In this document: one piece after another, positions 1 to 12,142 of the stretch
Position numbering within the stretch: the stretch's first letter is position 1
Layout: every line of letters begins with the position of its first letter
DNA from: Arabidopsis thaliana
Taxonomy: Eukaryota > Streptophyta > Magnoliopsida > Brassicales > Brassicaceae
Length of the DNA stretch: 64,000 nucleotides
Direction of reading: 5' to 3'
Assembly (NCBI RefSeq): GCF_000001735.4
Contig: NC_003074.8
Coordinates: 17,677,261-17,741,260, forward strand
Notes under the pieces: generated by a model
Database searches by the model: none
Seen by the model: only the letters and a program-made list of their open reading frames with translations
What the model was told of the DNA's origin: nothing
Position numbers and translations under genes: made by a program

Positions 1-1223
1 CTCGCCGTTGGTGCCTGACAACTGAGATTTACTATTTTCGGTCTCAGGAGGTGTGACCGGATATTTTCCATCAGCTAACTTGTTTGAAGCTTTTTGGCGT
101 CTAGTTCTCCTCCCAGTTCGTTGATCAGATTGGAAAATACCAGCTTGCATAGCTGTGCCGTTAGGCACTACTACAACAAAAAAAAAAGAAAAAACAATAT
201 AAGTGCCTCAGAAAGGTCAGTAGACACATATTTTCATATTCGAAACCAATGCTAACCTTTTTGGGATTTTACATTCTGCACCTTTGCAGTATCAGATATC
301 GCAGAATGATTTGTTGACGGGAAAACTCCATTTGTATTCACACTGGCTCCTTCCAGGTCATCAAGTCGTCCATTCCTTTTCTCCTGGTAAAGCAAAGAAC
401 CCCAGAAATTAATTTCAAGCGATGATTGAAAAAACATAACTCCACCACCTTGTCACTCTATTGTTACCTGATTTATGGATTTTTCTTGTCCTTGTAAAAC
501 TAAATAATCAACTTCATTATCTGTGCACCCATTATACACTGTCTTTGCAACATTCATGGGAACTGAAGAGCTGTATTTCTTTTGTTGTTCTGCCATGTGC
601 TTCTCCTTAGCTTCATCCTCAATTCTTCTCTGATACTCTAGGGTTTTTTCAAGTTTTCTCTCCTCCTCCTCTAGCTCTATTTGGCGTTTATATTCCTCTT
701 CCTCTTCTTTTAAAGCTTCAACAGCTTCAGAAACAATGTCAGCCTCTGAATGATCGCCGACAGGTGCAACCGGAAGGGGGCTGGAACAAGAAATTAGCAG
801 GTAAATCAACGACATATTATAAACCACCAACATTTTCAGAAACAAAGATTTTCCAGGTTACACCCGCTTAAGTAAAAATTATGAACAAGGCAGATCTTCA
901 CCTGTGTTCAACTGAATCAGCATTGGAGCGATGGTCGCTTCCAATAGTTGCCTATAACAAAAAAATTAAAAAGTTAGTTACAAATATAGACAAGAAGTAC
1001 CTAAAAAGTAGACAACAGATTAGTTCGAACCTTCATATCCTTCACTTTCCTAGTGTCTTTAATCTTTTTCTTGTCCTTGGACTTTTCCAGCGTGTTTTTT
1101 GAATTATCATTTCTTCCTCGAGCCTCCTTCTTAGAATCAAGAGCTAGCTCAACAAGTAAGGCTTCTCTTGCAGCATCAGACTTCTCAGTGGCATCTTTCT
1201 CTGCTAACGCCTCCAAATGTGCC

Positions 1224-1276
<53 letters not shown>

Positions 1277-4184
1277 GGAAATGGGGAGATTAAGATGGAA
1301 ATGCCAATTAGAACCTGAAAGAACACAGCAACACAATGGAAGAAAAAGTAACAAGGTCAAAAGAGTTAGATACTTACCCGCATGTAGGACTTCACCAAAG
1401 GTAACAATACTATCTGATAATCGTTGGAGGAAACTGGTCCAAGCTTTAGCTCTAATTGCTGCATCCCAGTGACATTTCGCATCATTTGTGCATCGATTCT
1501 GCTAAGCTGTGATAGCACATGTACAGATTATTTTAAAATCAGAAAGGCATTAATTGATTATTGCAGTGGTGTTGCGTAAAGATAGAAAAGCTTACCTCTG
1601 CAGACAACTGCTCTTTTTGTTTCTGAATCGCAATCTCTATGAAACTGTCAGCCTCATGTAAGGAATCCTTTATCCCCCATTCATCAGCTTCACCAGATTC
1701 CAGATCACGAAGCTGAGAACTAGTGCAGCCATATGATTCTTCATATCCAAATTGATTGTGGTTAAGAGTTTCGGCATCTTTCAAAACATTTGTTATAGCA
1801 TCTAACTCAAACCTGCTACTGATAAACAACAACTCATGGTCACTCTCATTTAGCTCTTCTCTTCGTTTCCTCAGCACAGTTTCATAGCTTTCATGGGTAA
1901 ATTCTGCTGAAGTCTCCCTCTTCCGGCCTTCTTCAAGACAAAGATCCTCGACAGTCTGCAGTGCTCCCTCATAGCTTAAGTGCTCGCATTTTCTCTCGCA
2001 GAGGTTCTGCAAGTGATAGAACTCCTTCTCAAGATGCTGCATGATCTCCAGTCCTTGATTAGTTTTATCTTCCTTTGTGCGCATCCATGACACAACTTGT
2101 TCCTCGCTAGAGGGTCCTGTGAAGATCCATGAAAGAAATCCATCCGCACCAGAAGACACATCATTTCCATTAGCAATATCTCCAGAACTTGCTATAGTTA
2201 CATTATTAAATGCTGAGCCCATATATTTTTCTTGGATGCACTCAGTGCCAAGCAATTTTTCATCCATAAGAAGACATGAATCTTCACTATCAAGAAGAAT
2301 CTCCTCTGTGACTTCACGACCCAGGTCACCAAAATTAATCTCATCGTGGGGGTTACTTTGTTCAGAATATCGACTCAATCCACAGGCCTGAGATAAGTCC
2401 TGCAGGAATTTGAGGATTTTGCTGAGATGGGAAGCTCCCAAAAAGCAGATGCATAAGGGTGACTTGTTCAAGCCACGATTTAAGAATTGCGAAACCGAGG
2501 GTAGATTCTGGAGTTCATCCAGCGTAAATTGTATCACCTTATCATGATGGCTGGCAGCTAAATATTTGTGTCTGATCAGTTGCTCAAAGGCTGCACGGAT
2601 TTTTTCAAGGAGCTTTGCACGTTCAGGATCATCAGATATAGGCCATCCATCAGGAGGAGGAAACGCGATCGATAGCTTAACCTCCTCTTCAGATTCATTC
2701 TCATTCCAACCGTTGCAAGTATCTCCATCTGGTGTAGTATCATTCCATGCATCCTTGAAGCAATCGTCACCACCATCCATATTATCTCCAGAGTGAAATT
2801 CATCAAACTCAGAATTTTGTATTTTCTGCTGACTTCGAAGCAATTTCAGTGTAGCAGAGAGATCCAATGGTTTCCATGGGGACTTAAAAAGCATATCAAT
2901 CCTCTCAGTGTCGACAATTTGTGGCAAAACCATTTGCATCTTAGGTAAGACGTTACCCATGTGCGCCTGCACAATATGATGCATATGAGCCTCAGACTCT
3001 ATGAAGTTTTGACTACACCGGCAGCAAGCCCAGAACCTCCAAGTCTTATTGGCCTCACAAAAGGACAGTGCCTCGCTAACAATCTCATATGCTTGCCCAT
3101 CCTTTGAACCACTAAAGTGACTCTTAAGATCACTAAACTTAACTCTTAGGAATTCTTTCTTCATTTCTTTGCTCAAAGAATCCCAGTATGACCTAACCCG
3201 ATCCCTTCTATCCGCTGTGGAGCCATTTTTCCTTGCATTCCCATGCTTTCTTCTCTCCCCGCTTCTTGGCCCCGCGGCTAATGCTGAATCTGATCCCTTG
3301 TTGTTAACAGCTTCTACATTCTCCGACGGGGAAGACTCTGACTTCTGCTGCAACAACCTATGCGCAGCTACCCTCACTTCAATCTCCTTCCTCCTCTCTT
3401 CATTAGTCTTGGTAGATTTTTTAATCTCATTAGGCCTCCTGGACTGAATCAAGTTACTCTCAATAGGATCCTCGGCCATTCTCCTAAGAGGGATCAACCT
3501 AAATTTCTCTTCACCATTTCCCAAGGTCTGCATCCAAGTGGACAATGAATAAATGTTAGACTTCTGTATCAGTGACCTGAGCTCATCCTGGAAATGAGCA
3601 ATACGAGCCTCAGGTGTCAATATCTTCAGCTGAGTCTCATCCTGAAGACTCTCTCTAGCAGGATCAATCGGATATTCGATGGAGAGAGCACGGTGGCACT
3701 CTTGCACAACCTCCTCGTACTCTCTCTTCCCTTCGTTAGCAGCCTCATAAAGCAAGTTGGCATAAAAATGCCCAAACTCAATCGAGTTAGGAGACAGCTC
3801 CACAGCTTTTCTAGCAGATTCGATTGCATTTCGGAGATACTTCTGTTTCGTAGCGAGATCCTCGTAGACAGCAGCAACCTTCACGCAGATAGTTCCCTGA
3901 ACACGGTGAATTAGGGCAGAGTCTTGGTGGCGAGAGCACGAATCCTTTATCAGACGAATCGCCTTGTTATAGCTCCCCCGTCCAAACGACTTCAGTGCCT
4001 TCTCGCATTCTAGCTTGACGACAGATGAATCCAACGGCTCACCATTAGCGTCTGGTCCGGAAAAACCCCCATCGTTGAAGCTACAAGCGGAAATCTCAGA
4101 CGGCTCCACCTCTACCACCGTCACAGCCGTAGAAGACGGCGGTTGTTTGGAGCGAGACGCGGAGGTTTTCTTCTTCTGGCCCAT
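1..4184 (-). CDS. Ubiquitin carboxyl-terminal hydrolase-related protein (DUF627/DUF629), 5' part; continues past the left edge
   Basis: Recognised as AT3G47910. The exon chain on the minus strand is 4184-1596, 1506-1378, 1222-1031, 951-902, 780-468, 383-257 and about 170-1, all joining in frame with GT-AG borders. Exon 1 alone encodes 863 residues. Residues about 55-190 form a TPR-like DUF627 region. DUF629 follows, carrying a C2H2-like finger (WACCRC, then spaced His residues) near residue 390. Past residue 950 come glutamate/lysine-rich coiled-coil stretches. The USP-like catalytic domain expected at the C terminus in this family lies outside the window, so catalytic residues cannot be judged. 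By family knowledge it is a deubiquitinase-like protein; its substrate is unknown. The start at 4184 (MGQKKK) is the first ATG of the long frame. The acceptor of the last visible exon is a TAGTAG tandem (171-166), so isoforms one codon apart are possible. Confidence 0.9.
1226..1268. repeat. (GA)n microsatellite inside an intron
   Basis: A run of about 20 GA units. On the minus strand it is a CT tract running directly into the intron acceptor CCAG|GCACAT of the DUF627/DUF629 gene, so the microsatellite serves as that intron's polypyrimidine tract. Confidence 0.9.
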
Positions 4185-4961
4185 CCACGATTCAGCTTAA
4201 AACCCCTAATTTAATCGGCATGTATACGCGTGTGTGTGTGTGTATTATATACGCCCCAGTAAATGCGTAGAGATAGTCAAACCGGAAATTAATTAACAGT
4301 CAACATACGGTGGCATCTCGGAGATTCCGGTACCGTAGTATGGCGGAAGATCGGCGGAGAAAGCTGGTGTGGGGAACAAGATAGAGAGAGTAGAACAAGA
4401 GTCGTCGTTTTGCTCTCTGTGTGGAGTTCGAAGCCAGGGGAAAATAATCATTAAACCGAAATGCCAAAATAGGAGAAAAGGAGATTTTAGTAAACAACTC
4501 AGATTTACACACCGGTTCGCTTTATAGAAAAAGGCGGTGAAGCGGTACGGTTGAACCGTCTGCACTTTAGCAAACCGCATTTGAATTGTGCACTAACTAA
4601 ACTTGCTCTTTGGTATGAAATATTAATGCATTTAGTGTTTAGTTAGTTCTGTATGGATCAATATAGTTTTCACCTGCTGATATTGTAGTCATTTATGACA
4701 ATTGACAAGCTACTGAAATGTATATCTTACAATCGAGACGCTTAAACCATGTGTTATCTACTTGTTGCGGTTATTGTTATCTGAAAAACGAAGCTAATTA
4801 CAATTTCGGTTTACCAAATCAACATTTGAATAGTATAGTGACTATCCAAAATAGAGTGATTCAAATCTACCTTATGTTACCAAGTTGATGTAGACCATTT
4901 TTATATAATTACATTTTATGTTTTGTTTTTTGGAACAATTACTAATTTCTATCTATTAAAA

Positions 4962-5000
4962 CTAGATTTTAACATGCGGTACAATGCGGGACTATTTATT
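4962..5000 (-). mobile_element. Candidate Helitron 3' terminus
   Basis: Read on the minus strand, an imperfect CCGC...GCGG hairpin is followed about 10 nt later by AAAATCTAG and then T. This is the hairpin plus CTRR|T arrangement of Helitron 3' ends. The element would extend to the right, but I could not find a matching 5' TC end, so its length is unknown. It lies in the AT-rich spacer 4200-5664, which otherwise shows no gene. Confidence 0.4.
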
Positions 5001-5664
5001 AAAAAAAAAACTGAAAATGTAATTTTTTGATAGATTAGTTATATATAATCTATTTTTTGTATTTTATAAATATATAACTCTATTTCTATATTATTTTATG
5101 TACAACCCTTAGATTTTACCCTTCAGTACACCCTAGATCAATTTTTATAACTAAAAAGTTTAAATTTTAAGTTACATATGTTTTATTAAGATTGTTTGTT
5201 TTGTTTAGTGTTAAAGATTATTTAATTATATTTTAATTAATAATTCTAAGACTTTACTTGTGGTATAGTGTACCGTCTTAATATCGATCCAAACTCGTCT
5301 TATCATATAACCTCATTTTGTGAAATTCAATTTTTAAATATATTTCTAATAATATTTTGTTTTCATTCTTTATGTTGAAGATTGAATATATATATTAATG
5401 ATTAGTTAATATGAACCAAAAAAATATCATTTTAAAATTACATTAGATTGAGATTTTTTTTATCAATTTGGTTATCAATTAAAAAAAATATCATTTTAAA
5501 ACTAAGATGGTTGATTCTGTATCATTTTCATTTTTTAAAATTTATTTATTGCTTATCAATTTAACACGTGTTTAATGGGTGTATCTAATCCTATATTAAT
5601 GGATTGCTATTCAAATGCATCGTATATTTCCAAATTGAGATAAATTTTCTCGAATAAGTAGATT

Positions 5665-5679
5665 AAATAATGCATGGCT
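5665..5679. repeat. Left target-site duplication of the LINE
   Basis: AAATAATGCATGGCT, identical to 6930-6944. The two copies bracket the retroelement at 5680-6929. The ATG used by the internal open frame (5674) lies inside this host-derived repeat. Confidence 0.85.
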
Positions 5680-6594
5680 TTCAGTGGTAGAATGCTGGAT
5701 GCTACTTATGTTCAGTTCTTGTTTCAGAATGAAGTTGATTTACTTTCAGTGCAAAGAAGGGAACTGTGGCTTTTCAATAATTGGTTTGTTGCAAATCATA
5801 GATGGGAGCCTGCTCCTGTCTTAAATTTTGTGACTACCATAGATCTTTGGGTGCAGATGCGAGGCATTCCTCTTCTCTATGTTTGTGAGGAGACAGCTTT
5901 GGAGATTGCTCATGAGATTGGTGAGATCATCACGCTGGACTTCCATGATGCAACGATGACTCAAATTGCTTATATTAGAGTCAGAGTTAGAATTGGAATC
6001 ACTGATAGGCTTCGTTTCTTCCAAAGAATCACTTTTGATTCTGGGGAAACTGCTCTCATCAGGTTCCAATATGAGAGATTGAGGAGGATTTGTAGTAGCT
6101 GCTTCAGAGTTACACATCACAGGAACTATTGCCCTTATAGACCAAGGCTACCTAATTATGGAAGGGAAAGAGCTGTCTTCCATGATGAAAGGCTTAGATC
6201 GTCTATGAATTCTCAGTCTCAAATGACGGAGTCTTCATTTCCAGCACCTGTGCTCCCTCCACCAAGAATTGTTACCCCTCCACTGAATCATGGAGAGTTT
6301 CTTGCAGCCCATCCGAATTTTCCTGCTCCAAGAGAAGGCCTTAATCATCAGGGTCGAGGGACTTACTATCAAGGGCTCTGTCAAGGTCAACAGGTCTCAA
6401 CTGATTCTAATATCACGCCTTCAGTTGGAACAGCACTCTCAACGGGTTCTCGTCGGGTTTTTGAAGTTGGTCAATCTTCAAGAGGGGTGGAAACAAGGGA
6501 AACAAGGAAGAGGCAAGAAGAGAAAGGAACTCATGATGAACAAGACAAAGCGCACATGAAGGGAGGGATTCTGAACCCTCCAAAGAAAAGATAA
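5674..6594 (+). pseudogene. Truncated LINE gag-like protein (DUF4283 + CCHC zinc knuckle)
   Basis: An open frame of 306 codons, probably annotated as AT3G47920. Residues about 5-95 match the second half of DUF4283 (WVQMRGIPL, IAHEIGEI). A perfect CX2CX4HX4C knuckle (CSSCFRVTHHRNYC) follows near residue 140. The C-terminal half is low-complexity, rich in Pro, Ser and Gln, and ends in basic residues. The first half of DUF4283 is missing. The start codon and second codon come from the target-site duplication, so this is probably a chance start on a truncated element and not an evolved gene. No frameshift or stop interrupts it, which suggests a recent insertion. Confidence 0.8.
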
Positions 6595-6929
6595 ACACTC
6601 TATGAATTCTGTCATTTTTTTTATTTAGGACTGCATTGATTTCAACAGATGCAGATCCATGCTTTGGAATAATCTGCCTCAGTAGTATGGCCTTCATAAC
6701 ACTTTTTGGGTCAAGACATACTCTATAGCTGCAGTTGTTATGTTTTAACGTTTACTTGTAACTTTCTGGTATGCAACATGGCTAACCTTGTTGGTTTCTG
6801 ATGCCATGGTTGCTTGTTTACCTGTTTATGTGTATGTCTTCAAAGCTGTAAATGGCAGAGCCATTATAACACTTTTTGTAACCGTGAACTTAATGAAATG
6901 AAGACAACACTTAGTGAAAAAAAATAAAT
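5680..6929 (+). mobile_element. 5'-truncated, gag-only LINE-type retroelement copy
   Basis: A 1.25-kb insertion flanked by a perfect 15-bp duplication and ending in an A-rich tail (GTGAAAAAAAATAAAT). It contains a gag-like frame (DUF4283 plus zinc knuckle) followed by about 330 bp of non-coding sequence, and no reverse transcriptase or endonuclease. The 5' border falls inside the DUF4283 domain, which fits target-primed 5' truncation. It is either a LINE that lost ORF2 or a retrocopy of a gag-only transcript. Confidence 0.8.
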
Positions 6930-6944
6930 AAATAATGCATGGCT
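6930..6944. repeat. Right target-site duplication of the LINE
   Basis: Exact copy of 5665-5679, directly after the A-rich tail. Confidence 0.85.
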
Positions 6945-7239
6945 CACTAGTGAACTACTTTGTCTAGTCACTCGAGCATAACCGTTCGACCCGATTCTCA
7001 TGCGGGACAGAAAACCAAAAGGCCCAAAACTACAAGTCTACAATAAAATTTCTGGTTTTGTTTGGTTTTTGAATGTGGACAAACTAGTTACCAATTTGTT
7101 CATTAACAAATTACTCGGCTCAAATTATGAAAACAGAAATAAAATCAGGGTATAATGGAAACTTTCTTAAATCACTAAACCCGATCCTGTACAAGAACAT
7201 TTCCCTCAGGTTCAGATCGCCTGAAGTTAAACAAAAAAA

Positions 7240-10166
7240 ATGCTCCGGTCACTTCTTCTCCGACGCTCCGTCGGCCATTCTCTCGGAACCCTATCTCCGT
7301 CTTCATCCACCATCCGTTCCTCATTTTCGCCTCATCGTACTCTCTGCACCACCGGTCAAACATTGACACCACCACCGCCGCCACCGCCACGTCCTCCACC
7401 TCCGCCTCCGGCCACCGCCTCAGAAGCTCAATTCCGTAAATACGCCGGATACGCAGCACTCGCTATCTTCTCTGGAGTTGCTACCTATTTCTCATTTCCA
7501 TTCCCTGAGAATGCTAAACACAAGAAGGCTCAAATCTTCCGTTACGCTCCTTTACCTGAAGATCTTCACACTGTCTCTAATTGGAGTGGTACTCATGAGG
7601 TACAGACTAGGAACTTTAATCAACCGGAGAATCTTGCTGATCTCGAAGCTCTTGTTAAGGAATCTCATGAGAAGAAGTTAAGGATTCGTCCCGTTGGATC
7701 GGGTCTCTCGCCTAATGGGATTGGTTTGTCTCGCTCTGGGATGGTGAATCTGGCGCTTATGGATAAAGTTCTAGAGGTGGATAAAGAGAAGAAGAGAGTT
7801 ACGGTGCAGGCTGGGATTAGGGTCCAGCAATTGGTTGACGCCATTAAAGACTATGGTCTTACTCTTCAGAACTTTGCCTCCATTAGAGAGCAGCAGATTG
7901 GTGGTATTATTCAGGTTTGCATATGTTTCTCTCCCTTGTGTGAAGTCTAGGGTTGTGAAACTAATGGAGAATCTGAAACAATTTTAGTTGTTCGTCTTTA
8001 TCTTGTGCTTTGAGGTTTTTAGAGTCTATATTTTTGTTTACGTTCAGGTTGGGGCACATGGGACAGGTGCTAGATTGCCTCCTATTGATGAGCAGGTGAT
8101 CAGTATGAAGCTGGTTACTCCTGCGAAGGGAACAATTGAACTTTCAAGAGAGAAAGATCCGGAGCTCTTTCATCTAGCTCGATGTGGCCTTGGTGGACTT
8201 GGAGTTGTTGCTGAGGTCACCCTCCAATGCGTTGCAAGACATGAACTTGTGGAACACACATACGTCTCAAACTTGCAAGAAATCAAGAAAAATCACAAGT
8301 TAAGTATCGCTAACTTTCGCTATATTAGTCTCCATATTATGGCTCCAGCTTAGAAAATCATGCTCAGTATACGACTTTTCTTCTGGTCAGATTATCAGAG
8401 AAGTATCAGATTGATGCAAGAGCTTAAAGTTTTTTTCACTTTTTAGTACTGCCCATATCATTTGGCATAGTGCATTCTAGCATTTGGGAAATCACTCCCT
8501 CTACTTTGAAGCAAATTGATCCCATAAATTGGCTCAGGGTGGAACGTTTCCTAACTTTTGTTTTGTTTCTGGCTGTTCAGAAAATTGCTCTCTGCAAACA
8601 AGCATGTTAAGTACCTATATATTCCTTATACCGACACAGTCGTGGTTGTAACATGCAATCCTGTATCAAAATGGAGTGGGCCACCTAAGGACAAACCAAA
8701 GTACACTACAGATGAGGCTGTACAGCATGTCCGTGATCTCTACAGAGAGAGCATTGTGAAGTATAGGTATCGTTATGCTTAAGTCTTATGTGTAACTTGA
8801 TTTCTCTAATGTGGAGGACTGAATGAAATGCAAAATAATTTTTTACTATGATGTATAGGGTCCAGGACTCTGGTAAGAAGTCTCCTGACAGCAGTGAGCC
8901 AGACATACAGGAGCTTTCATTTACAGAGTTGAGAGACAAACTACTTGCCCTTGATCCTCTCAATGACGTTCACGTTGCAAAAGTAAATCAAGCTGAGGCA
9001 GAGTTTTGGAAAAAATCAGAAGGATATAGAGTAGGGTGGAGTGATGAAATTCTGGGCTTTGACTGTGGTGGTCAGCAGTGGGTGTCAGAATCTTGTTTTC
9101 CTGCTGGAACCCTCGCCAACCCTAGCATGAAAGACCTTGAATACATAGAAGAGCTGAAAAAACTAATAGAAAAGGAAGCAATACCAGCACCTGCTCCAAT
9201 AGAGCAGCGATGGACAGCTCGAAGTAAGAGCCCCATTAGTCCTGCATTCAGCACTTCAGAGGATGATATTTTCTCATGGGTAACTCTTGTTTTATGTCGT
9301 TTATCCTTCCATTTACTTCTCTTTGACTTTCATGAAAGTATGAAGAGATATTGGTGTCAATCTATAGGAAGCTTGTTTTGTGGCTCTGCCTTTGTGGTGG
9401 AGGAAAACATGTGATATATTGATGTTAAAATGTTCATAGACAAAGAAGAAACCGTAAAAATGATGTTACATACTGTACTCTTAGGTGCTGGATTGTTGTT
9501 TCACTTGGTAGATTTTTGTTGTTGGCCAACCTTGTTCCAACACCGACTGTTTGCCTTTTTTCTCTTTCAAATGCTAGTCATCTACAGTTATAATATGCTA
9601 CATTACATTTTGTCTCAGGTTGGTATAATCATGTACCTCCCGACAGCAGACCCTCGCCAGAGAAAGGACATCACAGATGAATTTTTCCACTATAGACATT
9701 TGACACAGAAACAATTGTGGGATCAATTTTCTGCGTATGAACATTGGGCTAAAATTGAGGTAATCGTAGATTTTCTAATCTAAATATGAGATTCTTGTAT
9801 CTTAACACACAGATACCATCATTCTCACTTAACTATGTCCTTCTGATTCACTCACAAAAAGTCTCTGTATCTTAATTACATTTTTTCTGCTTGAACTACA
9901 ACTGTCCTCATTGTGAGAAGTAAGCAAAGGGAATGAGAATCTGTTGAGGTAACTATTTAGAGTGTAGACAATTTCTAATGTTTTCTGTTTGATATTTATA
10001 TAATCAGATACCAAAAGACAAAGAAGAACTTGAAGCCTTACAGGCAAGAATAAGAAAACGTTTCCCAGTGGATGCATACAACAAAGCACGTAGGGAGCTG
10101 GACCCAAATAGAATCCTCTCCAACAACATGGTGGAAAAGCTCTTCCCAGTCTCCACCACTGCTTAA
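7240..10166 (+). CDS. GLDH: L-galactono-1,4-lactone dehydrogenase, mitochondrial
   Basis: Catalyses the last step of the Smirnoff-Wheeler ascorbate pathway, oxidising L-galactono-1,4-lactone and passing electrons to cytochrome c. It is also needed for complex I assembly at the mitochondrial inner membrane. Exons 7240-7914, 8048-8298, 8581-8766, 8859-9279, 9619-9759 and 10008-10166 sum to 610 codons plus stop, the known length (AT3G47930). Residues 1-101 form the presequence, with a run of 13 prolines around one arginine and a hydrophobic stretch (YAALAIFSGVATYFSF). The FAD-binding PCMH domain follows. At the usual covalent-flavin position the motif reads VGSGLS, with Leu (about residue 156) in place of His, as expected for the non-covalent FAD of plant GLDH. 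The C-terminal half is the ALO-type domain ending SNNMVEKLFPVSTTA. Every intron is GT-AG. Confidence 0.97.
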
Positions 10167-10971
10167 AACATTTTCATCAATAGGTTTTTTCCTCTTTTTG
10201 GGATCCTATACATCTTTTTATTGCATCTATAAGTTTTTTTAAGAAGAGGTGAGGAATGAGTGAATCCAATATATTTGTCATATTTGTCACAAAACTGTAC
10301 ATTGAGTTTTACCACTCTTTTCACAGTTCCTATGAATAAATATTTGTTCTTTACTTTCTCATTCTTGTTGAGTTATTCTGACTTCTTAATCTCATTTCCC
10401 CAAGTTACTGGAACAAGGGTTTGTGGCTGTCTTGCTAGCTACCAAAAGTGTACTTCAGATGACCAATCTGATCCTGGTTTAGGCTAACATGTCTTGGCTT
10501 GTGAATGGATTGGTGGATATCGTATTGGTTAAAGCTGGAACGGTAAGTGGGTTGTTCTTAAAGTTTAACATAGCCTTAATGATCTTCGTGTCAAAAGCAA
10601 ACAGAATGAAATCCATAACTCTCTGATTACGTAGCTCTCTACTCTAAGTTTTACCATACATAGTCATGAAGATAAGTAATAAGAGTGAGAGATATAGAAA
10701 TTTTTATCAAATAAGATAAATAGGTAACAAAGCATACCTTGGAGTACACACTCTCTAAACATTAGAAGGCAGCGAAATCAAATCAAATCAATGAAATAAT
10801 TAAACAAAGGGGAAAAAGGTCTAATTTCAAACAAGAGAAGTAAAAAGACAGAAGCAAAGCTTGTGTTGGTTCTTCGGCTCTCAAATCCAAGCCTCCTTAG
10901 AAGAATCCCTCCTACCATTCACAATCTATCATCTCCTCTACTTTTGCTATCTACATTCATCAATGACTTCC

Positions 10972-12142
10972 TCATGAGACCCCACCAAGAACTCTCTTTA
11001 GCTCGAATTTCTGATCCGATGTGAGCCTCGACGGGTATTTCACACTAAGCTTCAGTTTCAAGTTACCCTTTTTTCCAGGTTCTTTAGAGATAGGCATTCC
11101 TTCGTTTGGAACAACAATCTCATGATCAGGTTTAATGATCTCCGTCAATGGGATCATGAGAGTCCTTCCATCAAGCGTGATCAGATTGACAGTCTTACCA
11201 GTTAAAGCTTCAAGTAGAGTTATCTCCTGACTGACCAAAAGATCGTTCCCATCTCTCTTGTAAACAGGATGTGGCTTCTCTTCAACCACGAATACAATAT
11301 CTGCTGGTATGATTCCAGGCTCTTCATTGCCTTTCTTAGGAAATGTCAGCTTTGTTCCTTTCTTCCAACCAGGTTTTATTTCTATAGGCAATATCTCCGC
11401 CTCTACCATCATTCTCCTGCAACACGAATCATAACAGTATTCTAACATTAGTTCATCCAAATACGCCTAAAGGAAAGATTCTTCTAGTTCTAGATTCCGA
11501 TATGTAGAGAGGGAGATAGAGAAGAGGAACATACCCAGAAGCATCATAGACATTTCTAGTTATCCGCATCTTCTTCACCACACCTTTATACAGATCCTCC
11601 AAACTCACAGGCAATGGATTCTCCATAGCTGGAACTTTCCTCATCTCACCGCTATAACCATTGGCACCACCGGTGTTGAAATGACCATTCCTAAACGCTC
11701 TGTTTCCTCTCCCACCAGCATTATTGCTTCCTCCACCATTTTCAGATCCAAAGAACTCAGCATAGATGTCCTCCGCGTCTCTAGGGTTAAAACGAAACGA
11801 CGAAGCGTTAGGCGGATGCTGCGGCCTGTGCTGATGAAAGTGAGGATATCTCGAGGAGGAAGAAGAAGAAGAAGAAGAAGCCTCCGATGAAGAAGAATTA
11901 GGGATTTTGCCAGATTTAAGACCTTCCTCGCCGTAAAGATCGTAGATCTGACGTTTCTGAGGATCAGAGAGAACATCGTAAGCTTCGGAGATCCGTTTGA
12001 ATTTGGCTTCAGCTTCGTCTCGACGCGTCGATGGATTCTTATCGGGATGCCAAATCATGGCGAGACGCTTGTAAGCTTTCTTGAGATCATCCTCCGTCGC
12101 GTTGTGATTCACCTTTAGTATATTGTAGTAATCTACACCCAT
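10972..12142 (-). CDS. DnaJ type II (DNAJB1-like) heat-shock co-chaperone
   Basis: Recognised as AT3G47940. Two exons, 12142-11535 and 11416-10972, give 350 residues. The J domain occupies residues 1-70 with WHPDKNP. A Ser-rich tract and a Gly/Asn/Phe-rich linker follow, then the two beta-sandwich peptide-binding domains ([25 protein letters not shown]) and a dimerisation tail. There is no CXXCXGXG zinc finger, so it is type II. Family role: stimulating Hsp70 ATPase activity and delivering unfolded clients, in cytosol or nucleus. The start MGVDYY is chosen because it begins the J domain; an ATG three codons upstream (12151) is also in frame. The gene is convergent with GLDH, with about 800 bp between their stops. 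Confidence 0.93.
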
